From: Bolinopsis microptera
Lineage: Eukaryota > Ctenophora > Tentaculata > Lobata > Bolinopsidae
Assembly (NCBI RefSeq): GCF_026151205.1
Contig: NC_087078.1
Coordinates: forward strand, 17,563,118-17,627,117
Direction of reading: 5' to 3'
DNA: 64,000 nt
In this document: positions 11,801 to 21,240 of the stretch, piece by piece
How positions within the stretch are numbered: position 1 is the stretch's first letter
Layout of the letters: each line of letters starts with the position of its first letter
Translations under genes and position numbers: made by a program
Notes under the pieces: model-generated
Databases searched by the model: none
The model's input: only the letters and a program-made list of their open reading frames with translations
What the model was told of the DNA's origin: nothing

Positions 11801-13514
11801 TGAAACATTCTTAGTACACTATTGATATGCAATTATGATTTTATGATGTTCAAATGGCAACCTTTAGAAGATCGATCTCTTTGATACAATCGTTCCTAGC
11901 TTTAGCATCCATCATTTCGTATATCTGAAATTGGGGAGTGGTATAGTATATAGTAGTGGTATAAACAATACACATAATGAGCTGTCACGTGTCAAGACAA
12001 GTGTGTTTAGACAGCTTCCAAATTGGCAAATTGAATACCCGGTTGTTTAATATATTGTTATATATTACAAGCACTAATATATAACAATGAACATACTATT
12101 ATGTTATATTTTCTCATTAAAAACGTTATAATAGTACCCAGCTTATAAGCTTAACGGATGCTTATAGCATTATAGACTGGTAATTTGACTACTAAACTAC
12201 AAACAAGCGTATAAGACACATAAACGTTCTTTAACATATAAAACGATTCTATTGTAATATGTTAACTGTAGAATATATACGTCTTATATATATATTGGTC
12301 ACGTGACTAAGTTTGAAGAGTGTACTTTAATATGCATTCTCTATGCGGCAAGGTGTTCGATATATTCAGTAACTGTATATATTTACACACACATCACACA
12401 TGTACACACATCGTCTAAAATATTGCTTACAAAACGATTCATAGAGCGGGTATTTGAGCACTACAGCAATACTCTCAGTTTCCTAATCTTAGAAGACTCT
12501 ACATCAGCTGCCTCAGCACTAAGCATTATATTATGACCATAGCTTAGAGCAATACATAAGGTTATTTTAAGAGGCAGTTTATTACTGAATTGAATAGAAT
12601 AAACTTATTTACATGAGATTTTTACTTCACCTGGTCAAAATTGGTTCAGTTAACGATTTATTCCAGGCTAAAATTCTTCTAAGAATCATTAACATTGATT
12701 AAAACCTGTTTGATACCGGGAAATTTTATTCCTCTTCATTTTAAAATGAGTCCTTAGTGTTTTGGTTGTGTTGAGTGGTAAGATTGAGCCAATAGTAAAG
12801 ATTGGCATTTAAATATAGAGTTTGGGATAGATTAAAATTTAATTCTAGGCTCGAAATGGAGATCAAAATTCGCAACTTTTATATAGAACTTTTAAAATAA
12901 CGTAACAAGCTGATTTGCTCATAGTTTGTAAACATTTTACTGAGTGATTACAATAAGCATTATATTGAAGTTTATATTAGGAATTATTTTTATTTCATAT
13001 TCCCTAATTGTGCTCAAAACATTTAAGAAATTCGATAAAAATGCGAACCCAAATGAAAACTACTTACCTGCACTTTCTTGAGAGCAACGATGGACATATC
13101 AATGTGAAGTCTGGCTTTATAGACCTCACTAAACTGCCCTTTACCAACCTGTAATTTTATGATTATACTGTCGTAGAGTGTAGAGTGTAGATCTTACCAA
13201 GGTTGATAAGCCAATGGAATTTAGGTATAGCTCACATCTCCCAACATCAACATTAGCGTAGTAACCGTCATTGTAATAAGAATATTGAATAATCGATGAT
13301 AGAAAAGAATTCTCAAAAGTGGCCTTAATTCTTTATACTTGGATGATCATCTTCTGTGGATAATGGAAATGATGGACATGGTAATGCAATTATAACAAAC
13401 CTTTTTGTCTACAATGAAGTTGGAGAGTTTCCCATACAAAATTTGTGGGGGCTCTTTCTTTAGAGAAGCTGCTGGGGGAGGCATTGCACGCTGCTGTTGA
13501 ACTCTTGTGTCCAT
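8805..13514 (-). CDS. NEK6/7: NIMA-related serine/threonine kinase, NEK6/NEK7 type, complete
   Basis: Nine exons, all in phase: 13401-13514 (ATG 13512-13514), 13070-13148 extended to 13068, 11862-11924, 11605-11661, 11034-11087, 10611-10719, 10343-10450, 9605-9813 and 8805-8912. They give 300 residues, the usual NEK6/7 length: a ~30-residue tail, then one kinase domain. Visible motifs are the glycine loop [19 protein letters not shown] (catalytic lysine), the alphaC glutamate in [10 protein letters not shown], the catalytic loop MHRDIKPSNV (split between exons), GDLGLGR (the DLG form typical of NEK6/7 rather than DFG), activation segment [20 protein letters not shown] and [15 protein letters not shown]. 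In the family this kinase acts downstream of NEK9 in spindle assembly, and NEK7 also licenses NLRP3 in vertebrates. The donor after exon 8 (GTTGTT) is weak but keeps phase. Confidence 0.95.
9331..9358. repeat. GA-rich microsatellite in NEK intron
   Basis: GAGA-type simple repeat in the intron between the last two kinase exons. The rest of that intron (8913-9604) shows no other feature. Confidence 0.7.
11532..11588. promoter_or_regulatory. Cluster of CRE-like TGACGT(CA) motifs in NEK intron
   Basis: Perfect palindromic TGACGTCA occurs at 11532-11539, 11571-11578 and 11581-11588, with two more TGACGT half-type sites (TGACGTGG, TGACGTAG) between them, all within about 57 bases. TGACGTCA is the classic CREB/ATF site. 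The cluster lies immediately upstream (in minus-strand terms downstream) of exon 11605-11661. It could be an intronic enhancer or simply part of a decayed repeat; binding is inferred only from the motif. Confidence 0.4.
11925..13067. other. NEK intron, nothing recognised
   Basis: AT-rich intron of about 1.1 kb between kinase exons two and three. No repeats, ORFs or RNA genes are convincing. Confidence 0.5.
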
Positions 13515-13867
13515 GCTCTTAAAAAAGTTTGATTTTATTCAAAATTAGTTATACTCAATTCAACATGATGCAACTAACAGGGCCATAATTCCCGGGGGAA
13601 TTGGGGGAAGATCCCCCCAAGATTTTTGGCCAAAAATTTGAATTTTCTCTGTAGTTTACTACAAATAATAACTTATATCTATAATTAAGATCATTGCATT
13701 GAGAAAAACTGCTTACTGCACAGATCTCTGATCTGGAAGGTGCTGCCAAGACTGATCATGGGGCCTAACTGATCTACCAAATTGCACGGCTGTAGCATCT
13801 AGCGGCCCGTGTAGTATTATAACAGTTTACACTCATTGTATAAATTCTCGTTTTTAGGTTGCTACAG

Positions 13868-15560
13868 CCTGGATACAAGGATACAAGGATACAAGGATAC
13901 AAGGATACAAAAGTGATAATTATTTTATTGAATTCACAATAGTTATAATTCTGAAATAATTTAAGGTTACACAATTCTAGTTATTTACAAATGTGTAGGG
14001 ATAAAATAGAAATGTTTTATAATACTATTTTTGAGGTCCTATAGCATTATGCATTGGCCAGTATTTGAGTGGAAATCTGGGCTCTTATAGTAGGCTGTAA
14101 AATGTTCGTTCACAGAGAGAATTGAATGGATTGCTCTTGCTGTGGCAGTAAATTTTGTAGGGTCTAGTGTTTTATCGGATAGCAAACCGGCTAGGTCAGT
14201 AATATTTTTGGGATGGAAGTTAAATTTTTCTCTAACTGAGGAGTAGAGTAAACAGTCAGTTAGAACATGAATTTCGTCCTCAATAGGCTTAAGCCCCTTG
14301 CTGAGAAAGCAAAAAGTGCACCATCGATGTTCTCTTGGTACTAGGGGGGTTTCGTAACGGCCCCTCTCAATGTAAAGATTGTGGCAGCTAATACGAAACC
14401 TTGTTAAGCTTTTCCGAGCATCGGGGATCTTAACCACTCCTAAGTATGTTTCTGGTTCAAAATCATGTTTAATTTGATTGTAGAATTCTAATTTAGGTGA
14501 GGATGCCTTGGCAGATTTCCAGGTATCCACAAATTCTTCCCTCATGTTGTGACTGATTTGGGTAGAGAGCTTGGATTTTGAAGAGGATGAGTGGGGGAAG
14601 TTATATTTGGTGAGAAGATTAGAGATGTTGGTGTACCAAGGAAGGCCCAGCATAATCTGCTCGTGAAATGCAGCGGAGAGAAGTTCATTTTCAGTGCTTT
14701 CAAGACGACTATAGAAATCTATTGCAAGTTTGCAGGCTTCAAAGAAGAGGGGGTGGCGCCCACTTTCGCCCCAGCAGCCTATATTTGATGCTTTTGAATG
14801 GACAGACAAGGACCACTTGATAAACTTAAGGTGGAATCTTTCATAGTGGTCTTGTGAGATGTACCTGAGAGTATGCTGGGGGTTGGCTTTGCTATCTGTT
14901 TTGGAGAGCTGCTTTCTAGGGGATCTCATACCAAAGGCACGGTATAGGCCAAGTTTAATATTCAAACAAAGTTTTTTCAAACCATACTCTGAGACATGGA
15001 GTTGGTCCTCCTTCAACGGGTTAGGAGAGTCTTGGGATGACTCAGCAGCAGAGATGGCACGGGAAAAGTTTCCAGTATTGTTTACAGTATATAGGCGGCG
15101 GTAAAAGTCACTTAACCCTCTTTTAGCTGAGACAAATTGTGTTATTTCTGAGACAAATTGGTTGGTAAGTTCACTGATTAATCCAGGGGTTGGGGTGGGT
15201 AGGGAGATGACAACCTTTGCGCTGGAGCTCGAGAGGAGTTTATCGATGACTGATTTTGCATCCTCAATCGCTTTATTAACAGAGCAGGTTCTGTATCTGT
15301 AGTCGTTGACTCCAAGCTGGAGAATGTAACAGTCGACCTCTGGCTGTTTAATGACATCTCTCATACAGTGGTCTTTTATCATGTCAGTATAAGAGCCTAC
15401 TTTCATTTTTTCCACCTTGAACCCAGAGGAAAATGACTCAGGTAGAAAGTTGTTCATCTGGGAGTCATGTAGGAGTAGAACCTTTTTCGGTTTTCGCGTT
15501 TGTCTACTAGGCCTGTGTGTAAAGTGTAAGGTGTAGAAAATGTGGGTGTGTGCGTGTGCT
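13868..15560 (-). mobile_element. CR1-like LINE remnant with octamer 3' tail
   Basis: A minus-strand non-LTR retrotransposon copy whose coding part is the ORF at 14039-15457 (extending in frame to about 15540). Downstream of the stop lies a 3' UTR of ~170 bp ending in five copies of an octamer (GGATACAA on the plus strand, i.e. TTGTATCC in element orientation) at 13868-13908. Short octamer tails are characteristic of CR1-group LINEs. The element ends only ~350 bp upstream of the NEK start codon. Confidence 0.8.
14039..15457 (-). CDS. LINE protein: SGNH esterase joined to post-RT tail, no RT
   Basis: 472 codons from the first ATG; the frame stays open upstream to about 15540. The N-terminal ~180 residues are an SGNH/GDSL-type esterase: block I is KVLLLHDSQ, whose nucleophile serine lies just before the first ATG, so that ATG is not the true start; block III is LQLGVNDYR; block V is EDQLHVSEYG with the Asp/His pair. 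From about residue 195 the sequence resembles the tail that follows the reverse transcriptase in many LINEs (SNIGCWGESGRHPLF) and ends with a zinc-knuckle-like CTFC...EDEIHVLTDC. The whole reverse transcriptase that should lie between is absent, yet the frame is unbroken. It may be an internal deletion that kept frame or a domesticated fusion. Confidence 0.75.
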   Translation of the reverse strand: MNNFLPESFSSGFKVEKMKVGSYTDMIKDHCMRDVIKQPEVDCYILQLGVNDYRYRTCSVNKAIEDAKSVIDKLLSSSSAKVVISLPTPTPGLISELTNQFVSEITQFVSAKRGLSDFYRRLYTVNNTGNFSRAISAAESSQDSPNPLKEDQLHVSEYGLKKLCLNIKLGLYRAFGMRSPRKQLSKTDSKANPQHTLRYISQDHYERFHLKFIKWSLSVHSKASNIGCWGESGRHPLFFEACKLAIDFYSRLESTENELLSAAFHEQIMLGLPWYTNISNLLTKYNFPHSSSSKSKLSTQISHNMREEFVDTWKSAKASSPKLEFYNQIKHDFEPETYLGVVKIPDARKSLTRFRISCHNLYIERGRYETPLVPREHRWCTFCFLSKGLKPIEDEIHVLTDCLLYSSVREKFNFHPKNITDLAGLLSDKTLDPTKFTATARAIHSILSVNEHFTAYYKSPDFHSNTGQCIML

Positions 15561-15903
15561 ACTTGCTAGTTGCTAGTAAGTAAGTTTGAACTTCAAAGCT
15601 TCGGCAGTACCCAGATAGCCCGACCCCTGTACGCAAACAACTTTTTTGTGAACAGTTGTACACTATATGCAATATGACCACTTCAATCTATTGATTGGTT
15701 ACCAGATCATATATGACCGCATATAATCAATCATGAAATGTTATGAAATTGAATGGTATGTATGGTATCTTGGATGCAATTAGTTACAACTAGCATAATT
15801 TGCCATTAATTGTAGTAAATTGCTGGATCAAACTATTGATTACAATTCAAATTTGGTCTCTCAGATATAATTAGTTATGAATAGCATTGATTGTAGCGTA
15901 GTA

Positions 15904-16235
15904 CAGGGTGGCCCAAAAGTAACTACCCACACGCAACTCTTTAATGACATACGTTATTCGTGTCAGAATTTCACACAAATTTTAGATAATATAGATATGG
16001 GTCAAACTTAGAATTTGTGAAAGTTTTGCAAAATTTCGTTGATTACAGAGGGTGTGGCAAGACACTCCCTATTTTCACTATTGTCACCATGAAGTAAGAA
16101 CACTTTGAGCTAGTAAAGGAGCTCCAAAGTTTCTAAACACATTTGGTTACATAATTCAAGTGATGTCCCAAAATTTCAAGTTGATTGAACACGATTTAGC
16201 CGAGTTATGACCCATGCTACAATCAATGAGAATAC
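15904..16235. mobile_element. MITE fragment related to the 51533-52101 element
   Basis: Begins right after a TA with CAGGGTGGCCCAAAAGT, a mariner-like terminal sequence, and over about 330 bp follows the same order as the element at 51533 (ACACGCAAC, TAGATATGGGTCAAACTTAG, CAAAATTTCAAGT, CCGAGTTATGACCC). No matching right end was found before the similarity is lost, so this copy is truncated or rearranged. Confidence 0.6.
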
Positions 16236-16806
16236 ATGAAAACATAGTTAGTAATGTCGAATCAAATTATACATCGAAAAGATAATCAAATAGAGTGAAA
16301 AGGAGTTTTGAAATGCACAATAACACTAAAAAACTGCTAAAGTATTTTTGTGATAATATGACAGTAATTGCTTTAGCGCTCGATTTTCATACTATACAGT
16401 GTACATTTAAAAAAATATGCGCGGCGCACCTAAGATTTGGTCTGGTTCCATTGAAAATTAATTTTTGGCAAAAATTATATTTAAGACATTTAAATTAATC
16501 GTTATTGTAAAACATATGGGGAAATTTCCAAAATATAGCGGTAACAATAATAAAGTGCGCGCAAAAAGCTTAAATGTTGACCGCTTTTTTGGCGCTCCTA
16601 CTAAATCGCTCGCCCAAATTTTAAGAAAATTCTTGTGAAAAGGCCCTTTGGGTATGAAAGTGATCTGAATCGGTGTATTTTTGGACGCTGATTCCGAATC
16701 ACCCCCCATGACATAGGGTTAAAATGCTTCCCTGGAGAGTTATTGGCAAAAAACTGTTTTGGTCACGTGACAGGCTAGTAAAATACGAATTCGATTGTTT
16801 AGGGCT

Positions 16807-16885
16807 CGGGTTAGGGTTAGGGTTGTGGTAAGGGTTATGGTTAGCTTCGGGGTTATGGTTAGGGTTACGGTTGGGATAAGGGTTT
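16807..16885. repeat. Degenerate interstitial telomere-like repeat
   Basis: Several GGGTTA units with variants (GGGTTGTGGTAA, GGGTTATGGTTA) over about 80 bases. TTAGGG is the ancestral animal telomere repeat, so this is a decayed interstitial tract. A shorter CCCTAA stretch occurs near 58524-58538. Confidence 0.7.
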
Positions 16886-17423
16886 ATGTAAAACCGTTTT
16901 GTACGGCTGCAAAACCATAAAAACCAAAGTCACGTGAAATTTTTGGGCGAGCGAATTAGTAAGAGCCCTTTTTTGGACTTTTATCCGGGAAAATCATAGT
17001 TTTATTTTAATGCTATTATGTGCCGCTGTTATGTGTATAATGCAAATTTTGCTGATATGCCAAAAGATTTTTGCAATGTATTTTTTCAAAAAATTATTCC
17101 AAAAAGTTATTCCAAAAAGTTATTTCAAAAAGTTTAGTTCCATTTTGGAAGTTTCATTAAAATAAATATAAAGTGTGTAATGTTAACAGATTTTGCAAAT
17201 TTCTGTACTGATCTCAGATCTGATTGGTTGAATTGAGTCATGTAGAAATTGGAATGAGCCAGGCTGCATGTGTGTAATCAGTTAATTTGAGCGCGCGTAC
17301 GTACTATGATACGAGCATAAACTCACTGTGAAGACGTGATCACCTTTATTTAGTCACATGCTTAGCCAGTAAGGTTTGCTGGGCGTAATGCACGTTTGTC
17401 CCTTAGCGTGCACGATAGAGATG
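16886..17423. other. Intergenic, nothing recognised
   Basis: AT-rich with a short stutter of TCCAAAAAGTTAT units near 17097-17135. No gene or element was identified. Confidence 0.5.
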
Positions 17424-17580
17424 TACAATAATAATAATAATAATAATAACGCTTTATTTGTATACCGCTTAGGCCGTATAAGCGACCAAAGTCCAAAAAA
17501 TGGAGTTGATACTGGCCAACAAAGCGGTGCAACGTGTAGCAATGAGCCGCGCAAACGAAACAAAAAGTTAAGCAGCGTTA
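17424..17580 (-). repeat. LINE/SINE 3'-end fragment with AAT tail
   Basis: An (AAT)n run at 17426-17450 is followed by GCTTTATTTGTATACCGCTT and a short self-complementary segment. The layout, trinucleotide run then a hairpin-prone 3' terminus, resembles the 3' end of the LINE at 21241 read on the minus strand, so this is probably a heavily 5'-truncated copy of a related family. Confidence 0.45.
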
Positions 17581-18114
17581 ATTCATAATTTAGTTTGTTA
17601 TTTTAGTTGTTACTGTTTGATTGAACCAGCCAAAATGACAAATCCGAAATACTTGTTGGAAGATTGAATAGAACGAAACGGTCCCTAGTGAAAAGGACCT
17701 CGGATATTCTCAATGCATATTACATATTGCAATACAGACACTGGAGGACATTATCAACTATAGCGACGTTACGTCTAGTTCCTAGTAATTGCACTTAATA
17801 AGGACCTTATAACTATAAGGGCCCTGCACCTTATAAGCACCTTGGCCCTTACAACAAATTCCGATTTGACCGGTATGATTTCTTACACTTGTGATGCTGA
17901 GTTAAGCTTTTTCTTTTAAGTCCCTCTAAAAAGTTATTAAACGGACCTCTAGGTCATCGACGGAACGTGGTATATCTGTTTTATTTTTACCGCCCTCCAT
18001 TTGGTGTCATCGGTTATTGTATTACTTATGTCATTGTGGTACCTTTGATTTTTACTCACGATTTCCGCTATCACTGAGATCAATATGATTTATAATAATA
18101 TAATAATAAACAAC
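17581..18114. other. Intergenic, nothing recognised
   Basis: No ORF, RNA gene or repeat family is recognisable; ends in an (ATA)n stretch at 18090-18110 that abuts the LINE fragment. Confidence 0.5.
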
Positions 18115-19190
18115 AGTTCTCAGATGCAATAGCTCTCAGATACAACCTGAACTTAGTATTGATAATACTGAAAATGACTTGAATCTAGAAATTGATGGGA
18201 TCCCGATCAAACAGGTTACTGAAACGAAATTTCTAGGTGTAATTATTGATGACAAACTGAGTTGGACACCTCATATCGAGAAACTAACTAAGAAATTAAA
18301 CAGCATATGTGGCCGTATTTATCGAATAAAAAACTCCCTCCCCAGCCAGCTGTACAAACAGATATACCACACTCTTTTTGAATCTCATCTAGGATACGGT
18401 ATAACTGTATGGGGTGGTGTATCAATTAATAAGCTTTCACCACTATTCCTTGCACAGAAGAAATGTGTCCGAATCTTATTTGGGGACTCGGAAGCATTTA
18501 GCGACAAGTTTAAAACTTGTTCTCGTAGCAGGCCAATCCAGTGCAGTATAAACAAGAAAGGTCAAATATCCAATGAATCAACTATACCTCACATTAAACC
18601 GTGTTCTATATGTATCAGCTTGAGGAAGACTGGTGATAAACAAGCAAGGCCACATCGCTGCCAAATACTTGGGGCAGAATTCCACTCTAGAGAATCAACA
18701 AAACCTATTTTCCAATCTAAGGAACTAATGACAGTACATAACATATATAGATACAGATGCATTACTGAAACAATGAAGATAGTGAAGAGTCATCAGCCCA
18801 TATCCATGTATTCTCTCTTTAAGAAGTCTGAGCTCAGAGATGACAGATTTGTGACACCACACTCATCTCACAATTTCGCATATAAAGGGGCAAATTTATG
18901 GAATAGGTTTCTTGAGCAGTCAAATGCAGGTGGTAAAATAGGTTCACTAGGTTCAATTAAATCCCGATTGAAGCTTTCTATCATGAAGGCTCAACACCAA
19001 CCTGACAATATTAACTGGCAGGACTTAAACTTCAACACTTTCCTATGAAAAGACCCCCATTTATATTTATATATTTTAGATTTTACACCTGTCACTCACA
19101 TCATATATGCACCACAAAAGAAAAAAGATTCATTCAATCATTACATTATACACTCACTCCACCACACATGCACACAAAACATTAAAGCAG
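18115..19190 (+). mobile_element. 5'-truncated LINE, reverse-transcriptase C-terminal part
   Basis: A plus-strand LINE copy truncated at its 5' side near 18115. Its ORF (18179-19048, open upstream to the truncation) has the post-catalytic RT motif ETKFLGVIIDDKLSWTPHI and the thumb/connection region (YHTLFESHLGYGITVWGG, LFLAQKKCVRILFG) typical of Jockey/CR1/RTE-group elements, then a C-terminal tail with FAYKGANLWN. The catalytic YADD motif lies in the missing part, so it cannot be active. A 3' UTR of about 140 bp follows. Confidence 0.8.
18179..19048 (+). CDS. LINE reverse transcriptase C-terminal fragment
   Basis: 289 codons without a stop, encoding only the region after the RT palm. Key motif: FLGVIID near residue 19 with an adjoining LSW. 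A cysteine-containing middle section (CSICISLRKTGDK) may be a decayed knuckle. The first ATG is arbitrary, because coding similarity starts upstream of it in the same frame. Confidence 0.75.
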   Translation: MNLEIDGIPIKQVTETKFLGVIIDDKLSWTPHIEKLTKKLNSICGRIYRIKNSLPSQLYKQIYHTLFESHLGYGITVWGGVSINKLSPLFLAQKKCVRILFGDSEAFSDKFKTCSRSRPIQCSINKKGQISNESTIPHIKPCSICISLRKTGDKQARPHRCQILGAEFHSRESTKPIFQSKELMTVHNIYRYRCITETMKIVKSHQPISMYSLFKKSELRDDRFVTPHSSHNFAYKGANLWNRFLEQSNAGGKIGSLGSIKSRLKLSIMKAQHQPDNINWQDLNFNTFL

Positions 19191-20054
19191 GTTACACGCG
19201 GGTGTAACGTTCACTTTATCCGAAGGGAAAAATAATACTTTACGTAACGCGCGATTTACGTCCTGGTAGCTAAATTACTCAAGTGCTATTTGTCAGAGCG
19301 ACACAAATGCGCGAGCGCTTGCGCGGCTCACCTATCCAACACTCTTGTTTACATCGTATCAGGCAATGGTTCAGTTTAATTATGGTAAGGGCACAGCCTG
19401 TCAAAAACCCTTTTCGCATGATCCGTCGACACCGCCTGAAGGTGAATGCATAATAACGGATCATGAACGTACGGAATCAAACATTAATAAGCTTGCAGCT
19501 TTCGATGAAAATGTATTCAACTTTGTGTCATGCTTGAATTGGTTTTGGACCTCTTCAATGCTTTTAATTTATTTATTTTTGTTATTTGGTATTATGAGCT
19601 GATATGTATATATACATACGGTATCTAAAATTAAGCGTATAGCGAGCATATTTAACAATTTTTAAGCAATAATGTATTGCGAGCAGCTGTAACTTAAATA
19701 TCGCATAAAAATCATATAATTATAACACAAAACTAAAATTTTATTGGAATCTAGGTTAAACTAAGATAAAATTAATATCAGCCCCTTCGCCACTCTCAGC
19801 AGTCAACCAGGGCTCATAAAAGCTTAACAGCGCCTGGGTCCGTTCACCAACTGTGCTAATGTGAGTGGCGGTGTGGTAAAACCCATTTTAACAGCGTGAA
19901 TATTTATCAAATATAAGCGCGCTAGCTGCTAGCATACTTGTATCATTTAATTTTTAATCAAATTTATTCGGATATATATTTATTGATTATGTATTGAATT
20001 GGTGATAAATAATAAAATTGTCTTTTCTCAAAAAATTGTCTTTTCTCAAAACAT
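19191..20054. other. Intergenic, GC-rich patch but nothing recognised
   Basis: Contains a GCGCGAGCGCTTGCGCGG patch near 19308-19325 and a 16-base direct repeat (TTGTCTTTTCTCAAAA) at about 20018-20050. The open frames here are short and unlike any family I know. Confidence 0.4.
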
Positions 20055-20695
20055 GTAGGTGTGGCCAGAAATACTCAGCAAACCATGCGCTCATCTGCAA
20101 ACTTGGTGGATATGTGTCACTGCGGCACAACTCGCTGAGAGACACCTTTGCAGAACTAATGAGAACTGTGAAATGCAAGGATGTGCAGACTGAGCCAGTT
20201 CTTCTTCCAGTTGATGGTCTAGAGTTACCAAAGGGAACAGTCCTAGGAGACCAAGCCAGGCTGGACATTTCTGCAAGATCGATTTGGAATGCTTCAGAGA
20301 GGGCATTTTTTGATGTAAGGGTATTTCATGCCCCAGCCCCCTCCAATGCAAGCAAACCGATCCCAGCAATGTACCTGTCCCATGAAAATGAGAAAAAGCG
20401 ATGTTACAATGCAAGGGTTCTTGAAGTGGAGAAAGGAAGCTTCACACCTTTAGTGTTCTCCACTTCTGGTGGAATGGGTGGTGAAGCTGAGAGACTGGTC
20501 AAGAAGCTGGCCAGTAAGATGGAGTACCACACTGGCCAGAGGTACTCAGACGCTGTAGGATACATAAGAAAGCGCCTTCGCTTTGAAATCCTCAGAACAA
20601 CAGTGATTTCTCTCCGTGGAGACAGAGGTGCGAGAAAAAACATTGTTGATATAAACAGTCTAGATCTTAACTTGGAGCCACAAGGCCAAGGGTAA
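20055..20695 (+). CDS. Retroelement-associated C-terminal domain fragment
   Basis: About 210 residues beginning with a zinc-ribbon-like start (CRCGQKYSANHALICKLGGY), then SLRHNSLRDTFAE, DQARLDISAR, FFDVRVFHAPAPSN, YLSHENEKKR, RVLEVEKGSFTPLVFSTSGG and a RLRFEILRTT tail. I know this domain as the C-terminal part of very abundant invertebrate retroelement polyproteins. The spaced Asp/Asp/ExK-like residues (LDIS, FDVRV, EVEK) would suit a PD-(D/E)XK nuclease fold, but that is inference. No RT precedes it here, so it is a 5'-truncated copy. The stop lies at 20693-20695. Confidence 0.65.
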
Positions 20696-21026
20696 AAAAT
20701 TTGTTTGATAGTTAAGGGAATTTTTTGAATTCTTAAAGGGTTGATTTTATATAGGGTCATTGCTATATTATGTGTATATTGTTTGAATAATTTATACTTT
20801 TTTTATTTATAATAATAGAAGTTGTAATTTTTTTCTTTGCCTTTTGAGTTAAACTTTTGTTCGCCTTTGCTCACATCAACTTAATACAATAACTTGATCT
20901 TGGGTTGTTATAAAACTCTAAATGTATAACTGAACATTTAGTAGTAGGATTGAACCTCAAAAGCTACCTTAGTGTCGCCATAAGCTACCTTACTGTCGCC
21001 ACATTTCTAGTTCCTTCATAAGAATT
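20696..21026. other. Intergenic, nothing recognised
   Basis: AT-rich sequence, with a short duplication of CATAAGCTACCTTA(G/C)TGTCGCCA near 20965-21002. Confidence 0.5.
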
Positions 21027-21203
21027 CTCTCGAAATTGACTTTACAGTTGTTTCTGATAGAGGGAAGTTATATCTATCTGCTGCTTTTGGTCCCATGGAA
21101 AAATATTATTCCCAGTCGAAGTTATTTTCCGGTGAAATTGTAACGTGCAAGCGATTTTCAATCACGTGCCATGAAAATCGAGTCTAAAAATCTATCTTCT
21201 CCT
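21027..21203. repeat. Dispersed repeat family, copy 1 of 3
   Basis: Shares CTCGAAATTGA, GTTTCTGATAGAGG, TTTTGGTCCCATGG, GCGATTTTCAATC and GAAAATCGAGTCTAAAAATC, in the same order, with sequences at 49398-49810 and 53261-53418. Non-coding; probably a SINE or MITE family of about 180 bp. Confidence 0.65.
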
Positions 21204-21240
21204 TAAATGTTTCTGAGCAATCAACCTGAACTTTTCAGGA

